Shown here piece after piece: positions 24,698-33,698 of a stretch of DNA of 42,818 nucleotides. Source of the stretch: Planktotalea frisia (GTDB lineage Bacteria > Pseudomonadota > Alphaproteobacteria > Rhodobacterales > Rhodobacteraceae); contig NZ_MLCB01000132.1 in assembly GCF_001890925.1 (NCBI RefSeq), forward strand, positions 1 to 42,818, given 5' to 3'. The notes beneath the pieces were generated by a model. That model saw only the letters and a program-made list of their open reading frames with translations, ran no database searches and had not been told where the DNA came from. Each line of letters begins with the position of its first letter. Positions within the stretch are counted from its first letter, which is position 1. The position numbers and the translations under genes were made by a program.

Positions 24698-25150
24698 TTA
24701 TGCGTCTTCTTTTTCATCCGCCTTGGAGGAAGCCGCGGCACTGGCGCTGGCACGGTCGTCCATAAACTCGTCGAACTCAGCTTTATCCTTGGCATCACGC
24801 AAGCGCTGCAAGAAGTCTTCAAAGCTGTGTTGCTCATCTTCTAGACGGCGCAGAGTGTCGGCTTTGTACGCATCAAAGGCATTGTTGCCAGAGGGGCGCA
24901 TTGCAGAGAACCCGTGACGGGCAGAGGATCCATGACGGCCATAAGAGCCACGGTGATGACGACTAAACATACGTTTACTCCAGATCATGTAAAACAGAAG
25001 GGCGAGACCGACGGGCCAGACGAAGGTAAAGCCGAGGACCATGGCTGCGATCCATGCGCCCTTACCTTTACTGTCGAGCCAAGCCTCAGAACGAGCGAAC
25101 CAGCCGCTGGGTTCATTTGTATAAGTCGGCGCTTGGGCAAGGGTGGACAT
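24698..25150 (-). CDS. DUF2852 membrane protein
   Basis: A 150-residue protein. One hydrophobic segment (about 32-57, WIAAMVLGFTFVWPVGLALLFYMIW) is followed by a basic, His/Ser/Gly-rich linker and a charged helical C-terminus (RRLEDEQHSFEDFLQRLRDAKDKAEFDEFM) likely to form a coiled coil. This fits DUF2852, common in Rhizobiales and Rhodobacterales and without a known role. AGGAG gives a good ribosome-binding site. Two palindromes upstream suggest tight transcriptional control. Confidence 0.85.
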   Translation of the reverse strand: MSTLAQAPTYTNEPSGWFARSEAWLDSKGKGAWIAAMVLGFTFVWPVGLALLFYMIWSKRMFSRHHRGSYGRHGSSARHGFSAMRPSGNNAFDAYKADTLRRLEDEQHSFEDFLQRLRDAKDKAEFDEFMDDRASASAAASSKADEKEDA

Positions 25151-25173
25151 GATGTACTCCTGTTTGTTGCGTT

Positions 25174-25194
25174 AATGTGAATGTCTTTCACATT
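25174..25194. promoter_or_regulatory. 21-bp perfect odd-centred palindrome (operator candidate 1)
   Basis: AATGTGAA-TGTCT-TTCACATT: 8-base arms around a 5-base centre, 23 bases upstream of the DUF2852 start. It shares the core TGTGAATGT-x-x-TT-x-ACA with the second palindrome at 25231-25253. The TGTGA/TCACA arms recall CRP/FNR sites, but the spacing is 7, not 6. The cognate regulator is not in the window. Confidence 0.65.
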
Positions 25195-25230
25195 GAATAA
25201 GACGGTGACAAACGAGCCCGGCGCAAGGTT

Positions 25231-25253
25231 AAATGTGAATGTTATTTACATTT
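25231..25253. promoter_or_regulatory. 23-bp near-perfect palindrome (operator candidate 2)
   Basis: AAATGTGAA-TGTTA-TTTACATTT, 9-base arms with one mismatch, centred 58 bases from the first palindrome. It begins 7 bases beyond the end of the ybaK-like gene. Two related sites at about 5.5 helical turns suggest binding by one dimeric regulator. Confidence 0.6.
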
Positions 25254-25260
25254 ATTTAAA

Positions 25261-25728
25261 TTATGACGTAAAATCAGATGGTTGAGCGTTCGAAGATTCA
25301 GATATTTTTGCTGGAGCCGCGTTGAAAACATGCCGCGGCGTGCCAGCAGCCCCCCAAATTAGTGCGAAATCCAGCAATCTGGGGTCAAAAAACGCACGAG
25401 GCGGCGTGAGATGTCCAATCGGAGAGACGCCACCAATCGCAAACCCTGTTTGCGCGCGAATAGTTGCTGCATCGGCCTTGCCAAGAGGTTCACCTGCGAG
25501 TTTTGCGGCTTTGATCGGATCGACTTGATTGCCGCCAGCGGTGAGGAAAAGGATACAATCACCGCTCGTTTCGCCCAGAAAGATGATAGACTTTACGATC
25601 TGATCGACCTCACAGCCGATCTCATCCGCAGCCATTTGTGCTGTTGTGGCTTGGCCTGTCTCAATGATCGTGTCGTCCATCCCATGCGCGAGCAAGGCCG
25701 CGCGCACGCGTTTCAATGATTTGCTCAT
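25261..25728 (-). CDS. YbaK/ProX-type aminoacyl-tRNA deacylase
   Basis: A 155-residue single-domain protein of the YbaK/ProX/INS superfamily, whose members hydrolyse mischarged aminoacyl-tRNAs such as Cys-tRNA-Pro or Ala-tRNA-Pro. Visible motifs are the conserved Lys in QIVKSIIFL (about residue 46), the FLTAGGNQVD strand, and GFAIGGVSPIGH (about 95-106). The 60-90 region is typical of free-standing ProRS-INS-like editing proteins. The exact substrate cannot be assigned. It is the first gene upstream of DUF2852 in this direction. Confidence 0.9.
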   Translation of the reverse strand: MSKSLKRVRAALLAHGMDDTIIETGQATTAQMAADEIGCEVDQIVKSIIFLGETSGDCILFLTAGGNQVDPIKAAKLAGEPLGKADAATIRAQTGFAIGGVSPIGHLTPPRAFFDPRLLDFALIWGAAGTPRHVFNAAPAKISESSNAQPSDFTS

Positions 25729-25815
25729 TTAAAGTCCTCTAAAATGGCTGTTGGCAGATTAAAGCGGATCATTTGCCCACTTGCAAATCAGTGTGGCGCG
25801 CGCCTTGATACATAG

Positions 25816-28602
25816 ATGAGCGATTTTTCTAAAATAACCCGTGTCCCAACTGCGTTTGAACCTGATCTCGGACAAGACGCGTTGAATGTTTTGCCCTCTT
25901 TGGAAGGGCAGCAAGCGGAATTGATCTATGGTGCCGCAGGGTGCAGTCCTTATTTGAAAGGATTGATCCTTAAAGAAGCGAAGTGGCTTCAAAGCGCACT
26001 CGAAGGGCCTGACGCCGCTGTTGCGGATCTTTTTGAAGCGTTACCACAGATAGACGCGAAAGCGATGCCTGCGGTGTTGCGGGAAGCCAAGCGTCGGATT
26101 GCGTTGCTCACGGGACTTGCGGATTTAGGCGGAGTTTGGAGCTTGGAGAAGGTCACGCAGGTGTTGACGCAGTTTGCGGATCTTGCGGTCAATTCGGCCT
26201 TGCGCACATGTATTGCGGCAGAGATTGCGCGCGGCAAGCTTCCGGGCATGACGCAAGACAACATCGAAGATGCAGGTGGCATGACGGTGTTGGCTATGGG
26301 GAAAATGGGGGCGTTTGAGTTGAATTATTCTTCCGATATCGACCTCATTTGCCTGTTTGATGAAACCCGCTTTGAGCCGGATGATTTCCATGATGCGCGC
26401 TCTTCTTTTGTTCGCGCGACCCGTCGTATGGCGGCGATGTTGAATGATCTCACGGGCGACGGGTATGTTTTTCGCACCGATTTGCGTTTGCGCCCTGATC
26501 CCGGGGTGACACCGGTTTGCATGGCGATGGAAGCAGCAGAGCGCTACTATGAAAGCCTTGGCCGTACATGGGAGCGCGCGGCCTATATCAAAGCACGCCC
26601 TTGCGCGGGGGATATCACTGCGGGTGAGGGGTTCTTGAACACGCTGACACCTTTCGTGTGGCGCAAGCATCTGGACTTCGCGGCCATTCAGGACGCTCAT
26701 GACATGCGCCTGCGGTATCGCGAGCATAAGGGTTTGGGCGGCACGATGAAGCTGCCAGAGCACAACATGAAGCTTGGGCGCGGCGGTATTCGCGAGATCG
26801 AGTTTTTCACACAGACCCGCCAGATCATTGCGGGCGGACGTGACCCTGAGTTGCGCGTGAGAGGGACGGTTGAGGGGCTTGAAGTCTTGCGCGCCAAAGG
26901 ATGGGTGCCCGATGACGCTGCGCGTGAGCTAACCGATCACTATCGTGCGCACCGCGAGGTTGAACATCGCTTGCAAATGGTGCGCGATGCGCAGACCCAT
27001 AGTTTGCCAAACTCTGATGAAGGCTTCGCACGTCTCGCCGCTTTTATGGGGCGAGAGGACGCAGAGTTGCGCCGCGATTTAAAGCAGCGTTTGGAAGCGG
27101 TGCATGAATTAACCGAAGGGTTCTTTGCCCCTGATGCAAAATCCGCGCCGCAGAGCCATGCATTTGATAAAGATGTGGTTGCGCACTGGCAAACCTATCC
27201 AGCGTTGCGTTCCGAGCGTGCCGTCGAGATATTCGAGCGGCTGAAACCGGATTTTCTGGAACGTCTTGCGAAAGCTGCGAAACCGGATGAGGCTTTGTTG
27301 GCATTTGACGGCTTTTTGTCTGGCTTGCCCGCGGGGGTGCAGTTGTTTTCGCTGTTTGAAGCGAATCCACAGCTGATTGATCTGCTAATCGATATTGTTG
27401 GCACAGCGCCTGCGCTGGCGCGTCATTTGTCGCGAAATGCCTCTGTTTTCGATGCGGTGATTGCAGGAAGCTTTTTTGATGAGTGGCTCGGGGTGGATGC
27501 CTTGAGCGCTGAGCTTACGGACATACTTGCGCGTGAAAGCGACTATGAACACCAGTTGGATGCCACGCGTCGCTGGGCGAAAGAATGGCACTTTAGTATT
27601 GGTGTGCATCACTTGCGCGGGATTGCGAGCGCTGAACAAATCGCAGCGCGGTATGCGGAACTAGCAGAAGCTTGTTTACAAGCGCTTTGGCCGTTTGTGG
27701 TCCAACATTTCGCACAAAAGCACGGGGCGATGCCCGGTCGGGGTGCTGTGATTGTCGGAATGGGCTCCCTCGGGGCAGGGCGGCTGAACGCGACTTCTGA
27801 TCTTGATTTAATCATGATCTATGATGCGGATGGGGTCGAAATGTCCCAAGGAAAGCGCCCATTGCCCGTACGCCAGTATTATGCGCGTCTCACCCAAGCG
27901 ATGGTGACTGCAATGACTGCACCGATGGCACAAGGGCGTCTGTACGAGGTGGACATGCGGCTACGGCCGTCGGGTACGCAAGGGCCCGTCGCTACGTCTT
28001 GGCAAAGCTTTAAGGACTATCAACAAAACAAAGCTTGGTTGTGGGAGCATCTTGCACTGACGCGCGCGCGGGTGATCGCGGGAGAGGGTTCGTTGGGAGA
28101 GGATGTCGAAGCATTGCGCTGCGAGATGGTAGCGCGCGCGCGGCCCCCTGAGATGGTGCTCAGCGAAGTCGCCAAAATGCGTTTGCGCATACAAGCTGCA
28201 AAACAAGCGGCCTTTTGGGATGGCAAACTGGGTGCTGGACGTCTGCAAGAGATCGAATTGATCGGCCAAGCAGGGTTGCTTGGTGGTGGCTCGGATGCGC
28301 GCAGCATTGAGATAGGGTTGGAACAGAGTGTAGCATTGGGGTGGCTGGCACCAGAGCAAAGTGTTGCTTTGGCGCGCAGTTACCGGCTTTTTTGGCAGAT
28401 GCAGCTTTCAACGAAACTGTTGAGTGAACAAGTGATTGATGACGAACAGATGCCGGATGTGATCGGGCTGGGTGGTCTTGCTTTTTTGCTGCGCGAAACA
28501 GGGTTTGACAGCTTGGACAATTTACGCACAGGTATCGCTGAAACGGCAAAAGACGCGGCACAAGTGTTGCACGCGGTTCTGTCAACGTATGAGGAGAGCT
28601 GA
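25816..28602 (+). CDS. glnE: Bifunctional glutamine synthetase adenylyltransferase/adenylyl-removing enzyme
   Basis: A 928-residue GlnE, full length for the family. It has two nucleotidyltransferase domains: the N-terminal adenylyl-removing domain with SSDIDLICLFDE near residues 171-182, and the C-terminal adenylylating domain with TSDLDLIMIYD near 660-670. Each is followed by a helical domain, and a central PII-responsive region lies between them. It adds or removes AMP on glutamine synthetase according to nitrogen status through GlnB. The start MSDFSKITRVP is the first in the frame. A short gap of two bases leads to the next gene. Confidence 0.97.
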   Translation: MSDFSKITRVPTAFEPDLGQDALNVLPSLEGQQAELIYGAAGCSPYLKGLILKEAKWLQSALEGPDAAVADLFEALPQIDAKAMPAVLREAKRRIALLTGLADLGGVWSLEKVTQVLTQFADLAVNSALRTCIAAEIARGKLPGMTQDNIEDAGGMTVLAMGKMGAFELNYSSDIDLICLFDETRFEPDDFHDARSSFVRATRRMAAMLNDLTGDGYVFRTDLRLRPDPGVTPVCMAMEAAERYYESLGRTWERAAYIKARPCAGDITAGEGFLNTLTPFVWRKHLDFAAIQDAHDMRLRYREHKGLGGTMKLPEHNMKLGRGGIREIEFFTQTRQIIAGGRDPELRVRGTVEGLEVLRAKGWVPDDAARELTDHYRAHREVEHRLQMVRDAQTHSLPNSDEGFARLAAFMGREDAELRRDLKQRLEAVHELTEGFFAPDAKSAPQSHAFDKDVVAHWQTYPALRSERAVEIFERLKPDFLERLAKAAKPDEALLAFDGFLSGLPAGVQLFSLFEANPQLIDLLIDIVGTAPALARHLSRNASVFDAVIAGSFFDEWLGVDALSAELTDILARESDYEHQLDATRRWAKEWHFSIGVHHLRGIASAEQIAARYAELAEACLQALWPFVVQHFAQKHGAMPGRGAVIVGMGSLGAGRLNATSDLDLIMIYDADGVEMSQGKRPLPVRQYYARLTQAMVTAMTAPMAQGRLYEVDMRLRPSGTQGPVATSWQSFKDYQQNKAWLWEHLALTRARVIAGEGSLGEDVEALRCEMVARARPPEMVLSEVAKMRLRIQAAKQAAFWDGKLGAGRLQEIELIGQAGLLGGGSDARSIEIGLEQSVALGWLAPEQSVALARSYRLFWQMQLSTKLLSEQVIDDEQMPDVIGLGGLAFLLRETGFDSLDNLRTGIAETAKDAAQVLHAVLSTYEES

Positions 28603-28604
28603 TC

Positions 28605-28871
28605 ATGCGCTCACTTAAAGGTGATGCTTTGGACCCGAAGGGGCTGGTCGCGGAGAGCTATAAAATTGACGGGATAACACTGGGCGAATGTCGTAGTATT
28701 TTCCTTGATTGGGCCTTGAATTTGGAAGGCGATAGCGCAGAGGCTTTGCCCGTTTTGCTTGAGCGCCATGGCTTAGAGGGTCATCCAATGACTGATGTTT
28801 TACGCGAAGGTTTAGCCGCATCGCAAAAGCCGCGTCGACGTGGTGGCTGGCGTTCACGCGCGCGTCCATGA
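28605..28871 (+). CDS. Small conserved protein between glnE and the OlsB-like gene
   Basis: An 88-residue protein with no named family that I recognise. The N-terminal 65 residues look helical and soluble, and the C-terminus is strongly basic (KPRRRGGWRSRARP). GAGGAG precedes the ATG. It starts two bases after the glnE stop and overlaps the acyltransferase start by ATGA (28868-28871). The three genes are therefore probably one operon with coupled translation. An RNA- or membrane-surface-binding tail is possible but is inference. Confidence 0.75.
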   Translation: MRSLKGDALDPKGLVAESYKIDGITLGECRSIFLDWALNLEGDSAEALPVLLERHGLEGHPMTDVLREGLAASQKPRRRGGWRSRARP

Positions 28872-29584
28872 CAATCGTCTTGCAAAAAGGGCGGTATCGC
28901 GCGCGACAAAGCACCCTGGCGCAAGATATCATCAAAGCGCAATCTTTGCGGGCACGCGCGTTTGGCTGCGATGATCGCGACGCTCTGGATGCGCGCTCTG
29001 TACATATTCTTGTTGAGGAGGTTGGTTCTGGCGAAGTGCGATGCTGTTTTCGGATGCTCTTGTTGCCTTCTACAAAGATTGGGCAAAGCTATTCCGCGCA
29101 GTTTTATGACCTGTCTGCTTTGCAGACATACGATGGGTTGCTCGTTGAAATGGGCCGCTTTTGCATAGATCCTGAGGTTAAGAACGATCCTGACGTTCTG
29201 CGTATTGCGTGGGGGGCGATGACTGCTTTTGTGGACACGCATGAAGTTGCGTTGATGTTTGGGTGTTCGTCATTTGTCGGGACGGATCCTACGCCATATT
29301 TGGGCAGTTTTTCTATGTTGGCGAATAAACATCTAGCGCCAGAACATTTGCGGCCCAGACAAAAGGCCGCTGATACGTTTTGTTTCGATCTTATTTCCAC
29401 AGCTAAGCAAAGGTCAGAACGTGTTATGCCATCATTGCTGCGGACCTATCTGATGATGGGCGGCTGGGTGAGTGATCACGCAGTGATTGATCGACAAATG
29501 AACACAATGCATGTTTTCACAGGCGTCGAGGTTTGTAAGATCCCAGAAGCGCGAAAACGTTTATTGCGCGCAGTTGTCGGTTAG
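28868..29584 (+). CDS. olsB: OlsB-like GNAT N-acyltransferase
   Basis: A 238-residue protein resembling the ornithine-acyl-carrier-protein N-acyltransferase OlsB, which makes lyso-ornithine lipid, a phosphorus-free membrane lipid of Rhodobacterales. Typical stretches are VEEVGSGEVRCCFRML (about residue 49), EMGRFCIDPE (about 94), and the C-terminal LLRTYLMMGGWVSDHAVIDRQMN followed by the short strand HVFTGVEV. The partner OlsA (O-acyltransferase) is not adjacent. A general autoinducer-synthase-like GNAT is the alternative, but the C-terminal block favours OlsB. Confidence 0.82.
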   Translation: MTIVLQKGRYRARQSTLAQDIIKAQSLRARAFGCDDRDALDARSVHILVEEVGSGEVRCCFRMLLLPSTKIGQSYSAQFYDLSALQTYDGLLVEMGRFCIDPEVKNDPDVLRIAWGAMTAFVDTHEVALMFGCSSFVGTDPTPYLGSFSMLANKHLAPEHLRPRQKAADTFCFDLISTAKQRSERVMPSLLRTYLMMGGWVSDHAVIDRQMNTMHVFTGVEVCKIPEARKRLLRAVVG

Positions 29585-29602
29585 GGCGGGACGCTCCGCG
29601 GG

Positions 29603-29624
29603 AAGTTTATTTGGAAAGATGAAG
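29603..29624. repeat. Dispersed 22-bp intergenic repeat, copy 2
   Basis: Identical over 22 bases to 23232-23253 and in the same orientation. This copy lies 19 bases after the olsB-like stop, so both copies follow the 3' end of a plus-strand operon. Confidence 0.75.
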
Positions 29625-29694
29625 CGGTGGTGCAAACACCATTGCGGTGAAGTAGGGCGTTGACCTTTTTGGTGGCCTTGCGTAGCTGGCAGGT

Positions 29695-31512
29695 ATGGCA
29701 CGCGCACCCCTTCTCCAGCTTTCCGATATCTCGCTTACTTTTGGCGGTGATCCTGTTTTTGATGCTCTCGATTTGGTTGTTCAACCGAACGATCGGGTGG
29801 CTTTGGTGGGGCGCAACGGCTCTGGCAAATCGACCTTGATGAAGGTGATGGCAGGGCTCGTTGAGCCGGACAAAGGCAGCATTGTTGCAGGACCGGGCGT
29901 GAGCGTTGGCTACATGGAGCAAGAGCCTGAGATGAAGGGTTTCGCGACCCTTGGCGATTTTGCTTTGAGCGCTCTTGATCCATCCGAAGCGTACAAGGTG
30001 GAACGTGCAGGCGCTGGTCTAAAGTTTGACCCCGCGCGTCCGGTTGAGACGGCATCGGGTGGGGAACGTCGCCGTGCCGCTTTGGCGAAGCTCATGGCGG
30101 AAGCGCCCGGTTTGATGTTGCTTGATGAGCCGACGAACCATCTCGATATTGAAGCGATTGGCTGGTTAGAAGCCGAATTAAGCACAACGCGCACAGCGTT
30201 TGTTCTGATTTCGCACGACCGCGCGTTTTTGAATGCTTTGACTCGTGCGACGCTTTGGATTGATCGCGGCCAAGTCCGGCGTCAGGAAAAGGGTTTCGCG
30301 GGTTTTGAAGCGTGGCGCGATGCGACCTGGGAAGAAGAAGACATGCAGCGCCACAAGCTCGATCGCAAGATCAAGTCTGAAGCGCGTTGGGCCGTTGAAG
30401 GTATTTCAGCGCGCCGTACAAGGAACCAAGGACGTGTGCGCGCATTGCAGGATCTACGTGCTGAGCGGGCGTCCCAGATACGTCGTCAGGGTACCGCGGC
30501 AATGGCGTTAGATGCGGGGCAAGCTTCGGGCAAGAAGGTCATCGAGGCCGTCGGGCTTGCGAAAGCATTTGACGGTAAACCGATTGTTCAGGATTTTACC
30601 TTTACTGTGCAACGTGGCGATAGAATCGCATTCGTTGGGCCGAATGGCGTGGGTAAAACAACGTTGATCAAGATGCTCATGGGGCAGGAGCCTGTCGATC
30701 AAGGCACGGTAAAGCTTGGCAGCAAGCTCGAGGCGGCGATCTTTGATCAAGCGCGCGCACAGCTTGACCCGGATATGACGCTTTGGGACAGTCTCGCAGG
30801 CGATCCTGAGATGCGTGTCTCAGGTAAAGCGGATCAGATCATGGTGCGTGGGATGCCTAAACACGTGGTCGGCTATCTGAAAGAATTCCTGTTTGATGAT
30901 GCGCAAGCGCGTGCACCTGTGAGATCGCTCTCGGGCGGGGAAAAAGCGCGTCTTTTGCTGGCGAAAATCATGGCGCGCGAGAGTAATTTGTTGGTTTTGG
31001 ACGAACCGACCAATGATCTTGATGTCGAAACGCTGGATTTGTTGCAAGACCTACTGGGCGAATACCCGGGCACTGTTTTGCTGGTGAGCCACGACCGTGA
31101 TTTTCTCGACCGCGTCGCGAGTACGACGATTGCGATGGAAGGCAATGGACGCGCAACCGTTTATGCGGGCGGTTGGAGCGACTACCAAGCGCAGCGCAGC
31201 GTGGATGCGCCGGTTGCTCAAAGCAGCGGCAAAGCTGGCAAAGGGCAGGGCGCTGAGCCTCAAAAAGACGCGCAACAAAAGCCCGGAAAGATGACGTTTA
31301 AAGACAAACACCGTCTTGAAGAACTGCCCAGTGTGATCGCGCGACTTGAGGCGGAAATTGCCAAACTTGAGGAGTTCCTTGGGGAGCCAGACTTGTTCAC
31401 CAATGAACCTGCAAAATTCGCAAAAGCCAGCGATGCCTTGGTTGAGCGTCACACGACGCTCAGCGACGCGGAAGAAGAGTGGCTATTGCTTGAGGAAAAG
31501 GCGAACAGTTGA
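29695..31512 (+). CDS. uup: ABC-F family ATPase (Uup type)
   Basis: A 605-residue soluble protein with two ABC ATPase domains and no membrane part. Walker A motifs are GRNGSGKST (39-47) and GPNGVGKTT (about 315-323). Signatures are ASGGERRRA and LSGGEKARL, with LLDEPTNHLD and VLDEPTNDLD. The linker between the domains is charged and helical, and the last 80 residues form a coiled coil (MTFKDKHRLEELPSVIARLE), the mark of Uup. ABC-F proteins act on ribosomes. The ribosome-binding site is weak. Confidence 0.93.
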   Translation: MARAPLLQLSDISLTFGGDPVFDALDLVVQPNDRVALVGRNGSGKSTLMKVMAGLVEPDKGSIVAGPGVSVGYMEQEPEMKGFATLGDFALSALDPSEAYKVERAGAGLKFDPARPVETASGGERRRAALAKLMAEAPGLMLLDEPTNHLDIEAIGWLEAELSTTRTAFVLISHDRAFLNALTRATLWIDRGQVRRQEKGFAGFEAWRDATWEEEDMQRHKLDRKIKSEARWAVEGISARRTRNQGRVRALQDLRAERASQIRRQGTAAMALDAGQASGKKVIEAVGLAKAFDGKPIVQDFTFTVQRGDRIAFVGPNGVGKTTLIKMLMGQEPVDQGTVKLGSKLEAAIFDQARAQLDPDMTLWDSLAGDPEMRVSGKADQIMVRGMPKHVVGYLKEFLFDDAQARAPVRSLSGGEKARLLLAKIMARESNLLVLDEPTNDLDVETLDLLQDLLGEYPGTVLLVSHDRDFLDRVASTTIAMEGNGRATVYAGGWSDYQAQRSVDAPVAQSSGKAGKGQGAEPQKDAQQKPGKMTFKDKHRLEELPSVIARLEAEIAKLEEFLGEPDLFTNEPAKFAKASDALVERHTTLSDAEEEWLLLEEKANS

Positions 31513-31525
31513 CGCATCGAGCGTA

Positions 31526-31599
31526 TGGAGCGGGTAACGGGAATTGAACCCGTAACTAAAGCTTGGGAAGCTGCCGTGATACCTTTTCACCATACCCGC
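31526..31599 (-). tRNA. tRNA-Gly (anticodon CCC)
   Basis: A 74-base tRNA with encoded CCA. It folds into a cloverleaf: acceptor GCGGGTA/TACCCGC, D stem GTGA/TCAC, T arm ACGGG-TTCAATT-CCCGT. The anticodon loop TTCCCAA places CCC at 31567-31565 (reading GGG codons). The anticodon stem GCAGC/GCTTT contains one C-T mismatch and a G-T pair. It lies between the convergent ABC-F gene and the ASKHA gene. Confidence 0.95.
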
Positions 31600-31643
31600 C
31601 ACTTGTTTTGGATACGCGCGCTCTAAAGCCTGGTCAAGGGCGC

Positions 31644-33689
31644 TTAGCCGCGCCGCCGACGTCGACGCCCGCCACCAGCACTGTCGCCACCACCTGTGTT
31701 AAAGCTCACGTTTGGCAGTGTCATGATCTTTGCAAGCTCAGGAAACGGATCCGTTTTGTGTGGGATCGCATTCGCGTTAACGAAATGCTCTTGGAACTTC
31801 GGTTCAATCGCGGTTTCGACTTTTGTGATTTCTCCAACGGTTTTCTCAATCGTCGCGCGAGCCATCACATTGCAAAGTGCAATCCGCGCACCGGTGCCTG
31901 CGGCATTGCCCGCGCTTGTGACCTTGTCCAGAGGCGCATCAGGGATCATGCCAAGCACCATCGCGTGTTTCGAGGAAATATGTGCACCGAACGCCCCCGC
32001 AAGAACCACGCGGTCCACGGTATCTACACCGCGTTCATCCATCAAAAGACGCGCGCCTGCGTAAAGCGCTGATTTCGCGAGCTGAATCGCACGAATGTCG
32101 CCTTGGGTGACGGTAATCAAGGGGCCGCCATCTGCTGTCGCATCATGGATAAGGTAGGAATGTGTGCGCCCCTCAGGAATGCTACGCGACGTGCCTGTTT
32201 GTTCGGCAGAGCCGATGAGACCGCTGTCATCAAGCAATCCTGCCATACGCATTTCAGCGACCGCTTCGATGATGCCAGAGCCACAAATCCCGGTGATCCC
32301 TGTGGTTGCGGTGGCGTTGTCAAAGCCGTCTTCGTCAGACCAAATGTCAGAGCCAATCACGCGAAAACGCGGTTCTTTGGTCTCGGGATTAATCTCTAGC
32401 CGCTCTATCGCACCGGGTGCTGCCCGCTGACCGGAACTAATTTGCGCGCCTTCAAATGCGGGACCCGTCGGGGAGGAACACGCAAGCACGCGATCTTTAT
32501 CACCAAGCAGGATTTCTGCGTTCGTGCCTACGTCAACGATCAGAACCAAATCGTCCGATTTACCGGGCTCTTCGGACAAGGCCACAGCGGCAGCATCTGC
32601 GCCAACGTGACCCGCGATACAGGGCAAAATATACACGCGCGCATTGTCGTTCATCGCGTGCAGATCCATTTCACGTGCATCAAGGCTCATTGAGTCAGAA
32701 GTCGCGAGCGCAAATGGCGCTTGTCCGAGTTCCACAGGGTCAATACCAAGAAGCAAGTGGTGCATGACAGGGTTACACACAAAGACAGTCTCAAAAATCG
32801 CATTTGGATCAATCTCGGCTTCGGTCGCGATTGTTTCGATCAACCCGTTGATGGCAGTGCGCACGGCGGTTGTCATTTCTACATCTCCGCCGGGGTTCAT
32901 CATGACGTAGGATACGCGGCTCATCAGATCTTCGCCGAACCGGATTTGCGGGTTCATCAGACCAGAGGAAGCCTTCACTTCGCCAGTGACCAGATCACAC
33001 AAATGCGCCGCGATGGTGGTTGAGCCAAGATCGATCGCGAGGCCGTAAATACCGCCTTCATAAAGACCGGGCCAAACATCCAGAATACGCGCATGGGTAT
33101 CATCATGACCTTTGTTCAAGGCAACCGTGATTTGCCATTTGCCTTTGCGCAAAGCGGGTTGGAGCTTTGATAGAACGGGCAGAGCGGCGCGCACATTGTC
33201 GATTTGCCACTGCTCTTGCAGGGCCCGTGCGACGCGTTCGAGATCGCCGGTTGGCGTGTGCATATCCGGTTCATCCACCTCAATAAAATAAAGGCGAGTC
33301 GCCGGATCCATTGTAATGATGCGATCAGAGGCAGCTTTGCGAATAACCTGTTTGTGCACTTGGCTTTCCTCGGGCACATCAATGACGATATCGCCTTGAA
33401 CAGTTGCCTGGCAGCCAAGACGGCGACCTTCTTTCAAGCCACGCTTATCGTCATAGCGCTGCTCTACAGAGTTCCATTCGGACAGGGCGTCCTTGTGAGC
33501 CGTTACACCATGCTTTGGAAATTCACCAAAAGATGGCGTGATTTGACACTTCGAGCAGATTCCGCGCCCACCACACACGCTATCAAGATCAACGCCAAGC
33601 TGGCGCGCGGCCGTGAGAACGGGCGTGCCAACAGGAAAATGCCCGCGCTTGCCGGAGGGCGTGAAGACGACGAGTGGATCAGCAGACAT
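31644..33689 (-). CDS. Ferredoxin-ASKHA corrinoid-activation protein (RamA-like, DUF4445)
   Basis: A 681-residue protein with an N-terminal 2Fe-2S ferredoxin domain (C39, C45, C48 and C93), a middle linker domain, and a C-terminal ASKHA ATPase-like domain (YGLAIDLGSTTIAAHL near 215, VLIVDVGTNAEI, and GAFGAHIS). RamA-like proteins reductively reactivate Co(II) corrinoid proteins to Co(I) for methyltransferases. The usual partners (MttB-type methyltransferase, corrinoid protein) are not in the window. The C-terminus ends in a Gly-rich and poly-Arg tail (GGGRRRRRRG). The ATG at 33689 is preferred over a GTG three codons earlier. Confidence 0.9.
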   Translation of the reverse strand: MSADPLVVFTPSGKRGHFPVGTPVLTAARQLGVDLDSVCGGRGICSKCQITPSFGEFPKHGVTAHKDALSEWNSVEQRYDDKRGLKEGRRLGCQATVQGDIVIDVPEESQVHKQVIRKAASDRIITMDPATRLYFIEVDEPDMHTPTGDLERVARALQEQWQIDNVRAALPVLSKLQPALRKGKWQITVALNKGHDDTHARILDVWPGLYEGGIYGLAIDLGSTTIAAHLCDLVTGEVKASSGLMNPQIRFGEDLMSRVSYVMMNPGGDVEMTTAVRTAINGLIETIATEAEIDPNAIFETVFVCNPVMHHLLLGIDPVELGQAPFALATSDSMSLDAREMDLHAMNDNARVYILPCIAGHVGADAAAVALSEEPGKSDDLVLIVDVGTNAEILLGDKDRVLACSSPTGPAFEGAQISSGQRAAPGAIERLEINPETKEPRFRVIGSDIWSDEDGFDNATATTGITGICGSGIIEAVAEMRMAGLLDDSGLIGSAEQTGTSRSIPEGRTHSYLIHDATADGGPLITVTQGDIRAIQLAKSALYAGARLLMDERGVDTVDRVVLAGAFGAHISSKHAMVLGMIPDAPLDKVTSAGNAAGTGARIALCNVMARATIEKTVGEITKVETAIEPKFQEHFVNANAIPHKTDPFPELAKIMTLPNVSFNTGGGDSAGGGRRRRRRG

Positions 33690-33698
33690 AGGGTGCAC

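Noticed and set aside
31563-31569. Anticodon read as TCC in the tRNA-Gly
   Set aside because: Numbering the loop TTCCCAA from position 32 puts CCC at 34-36.
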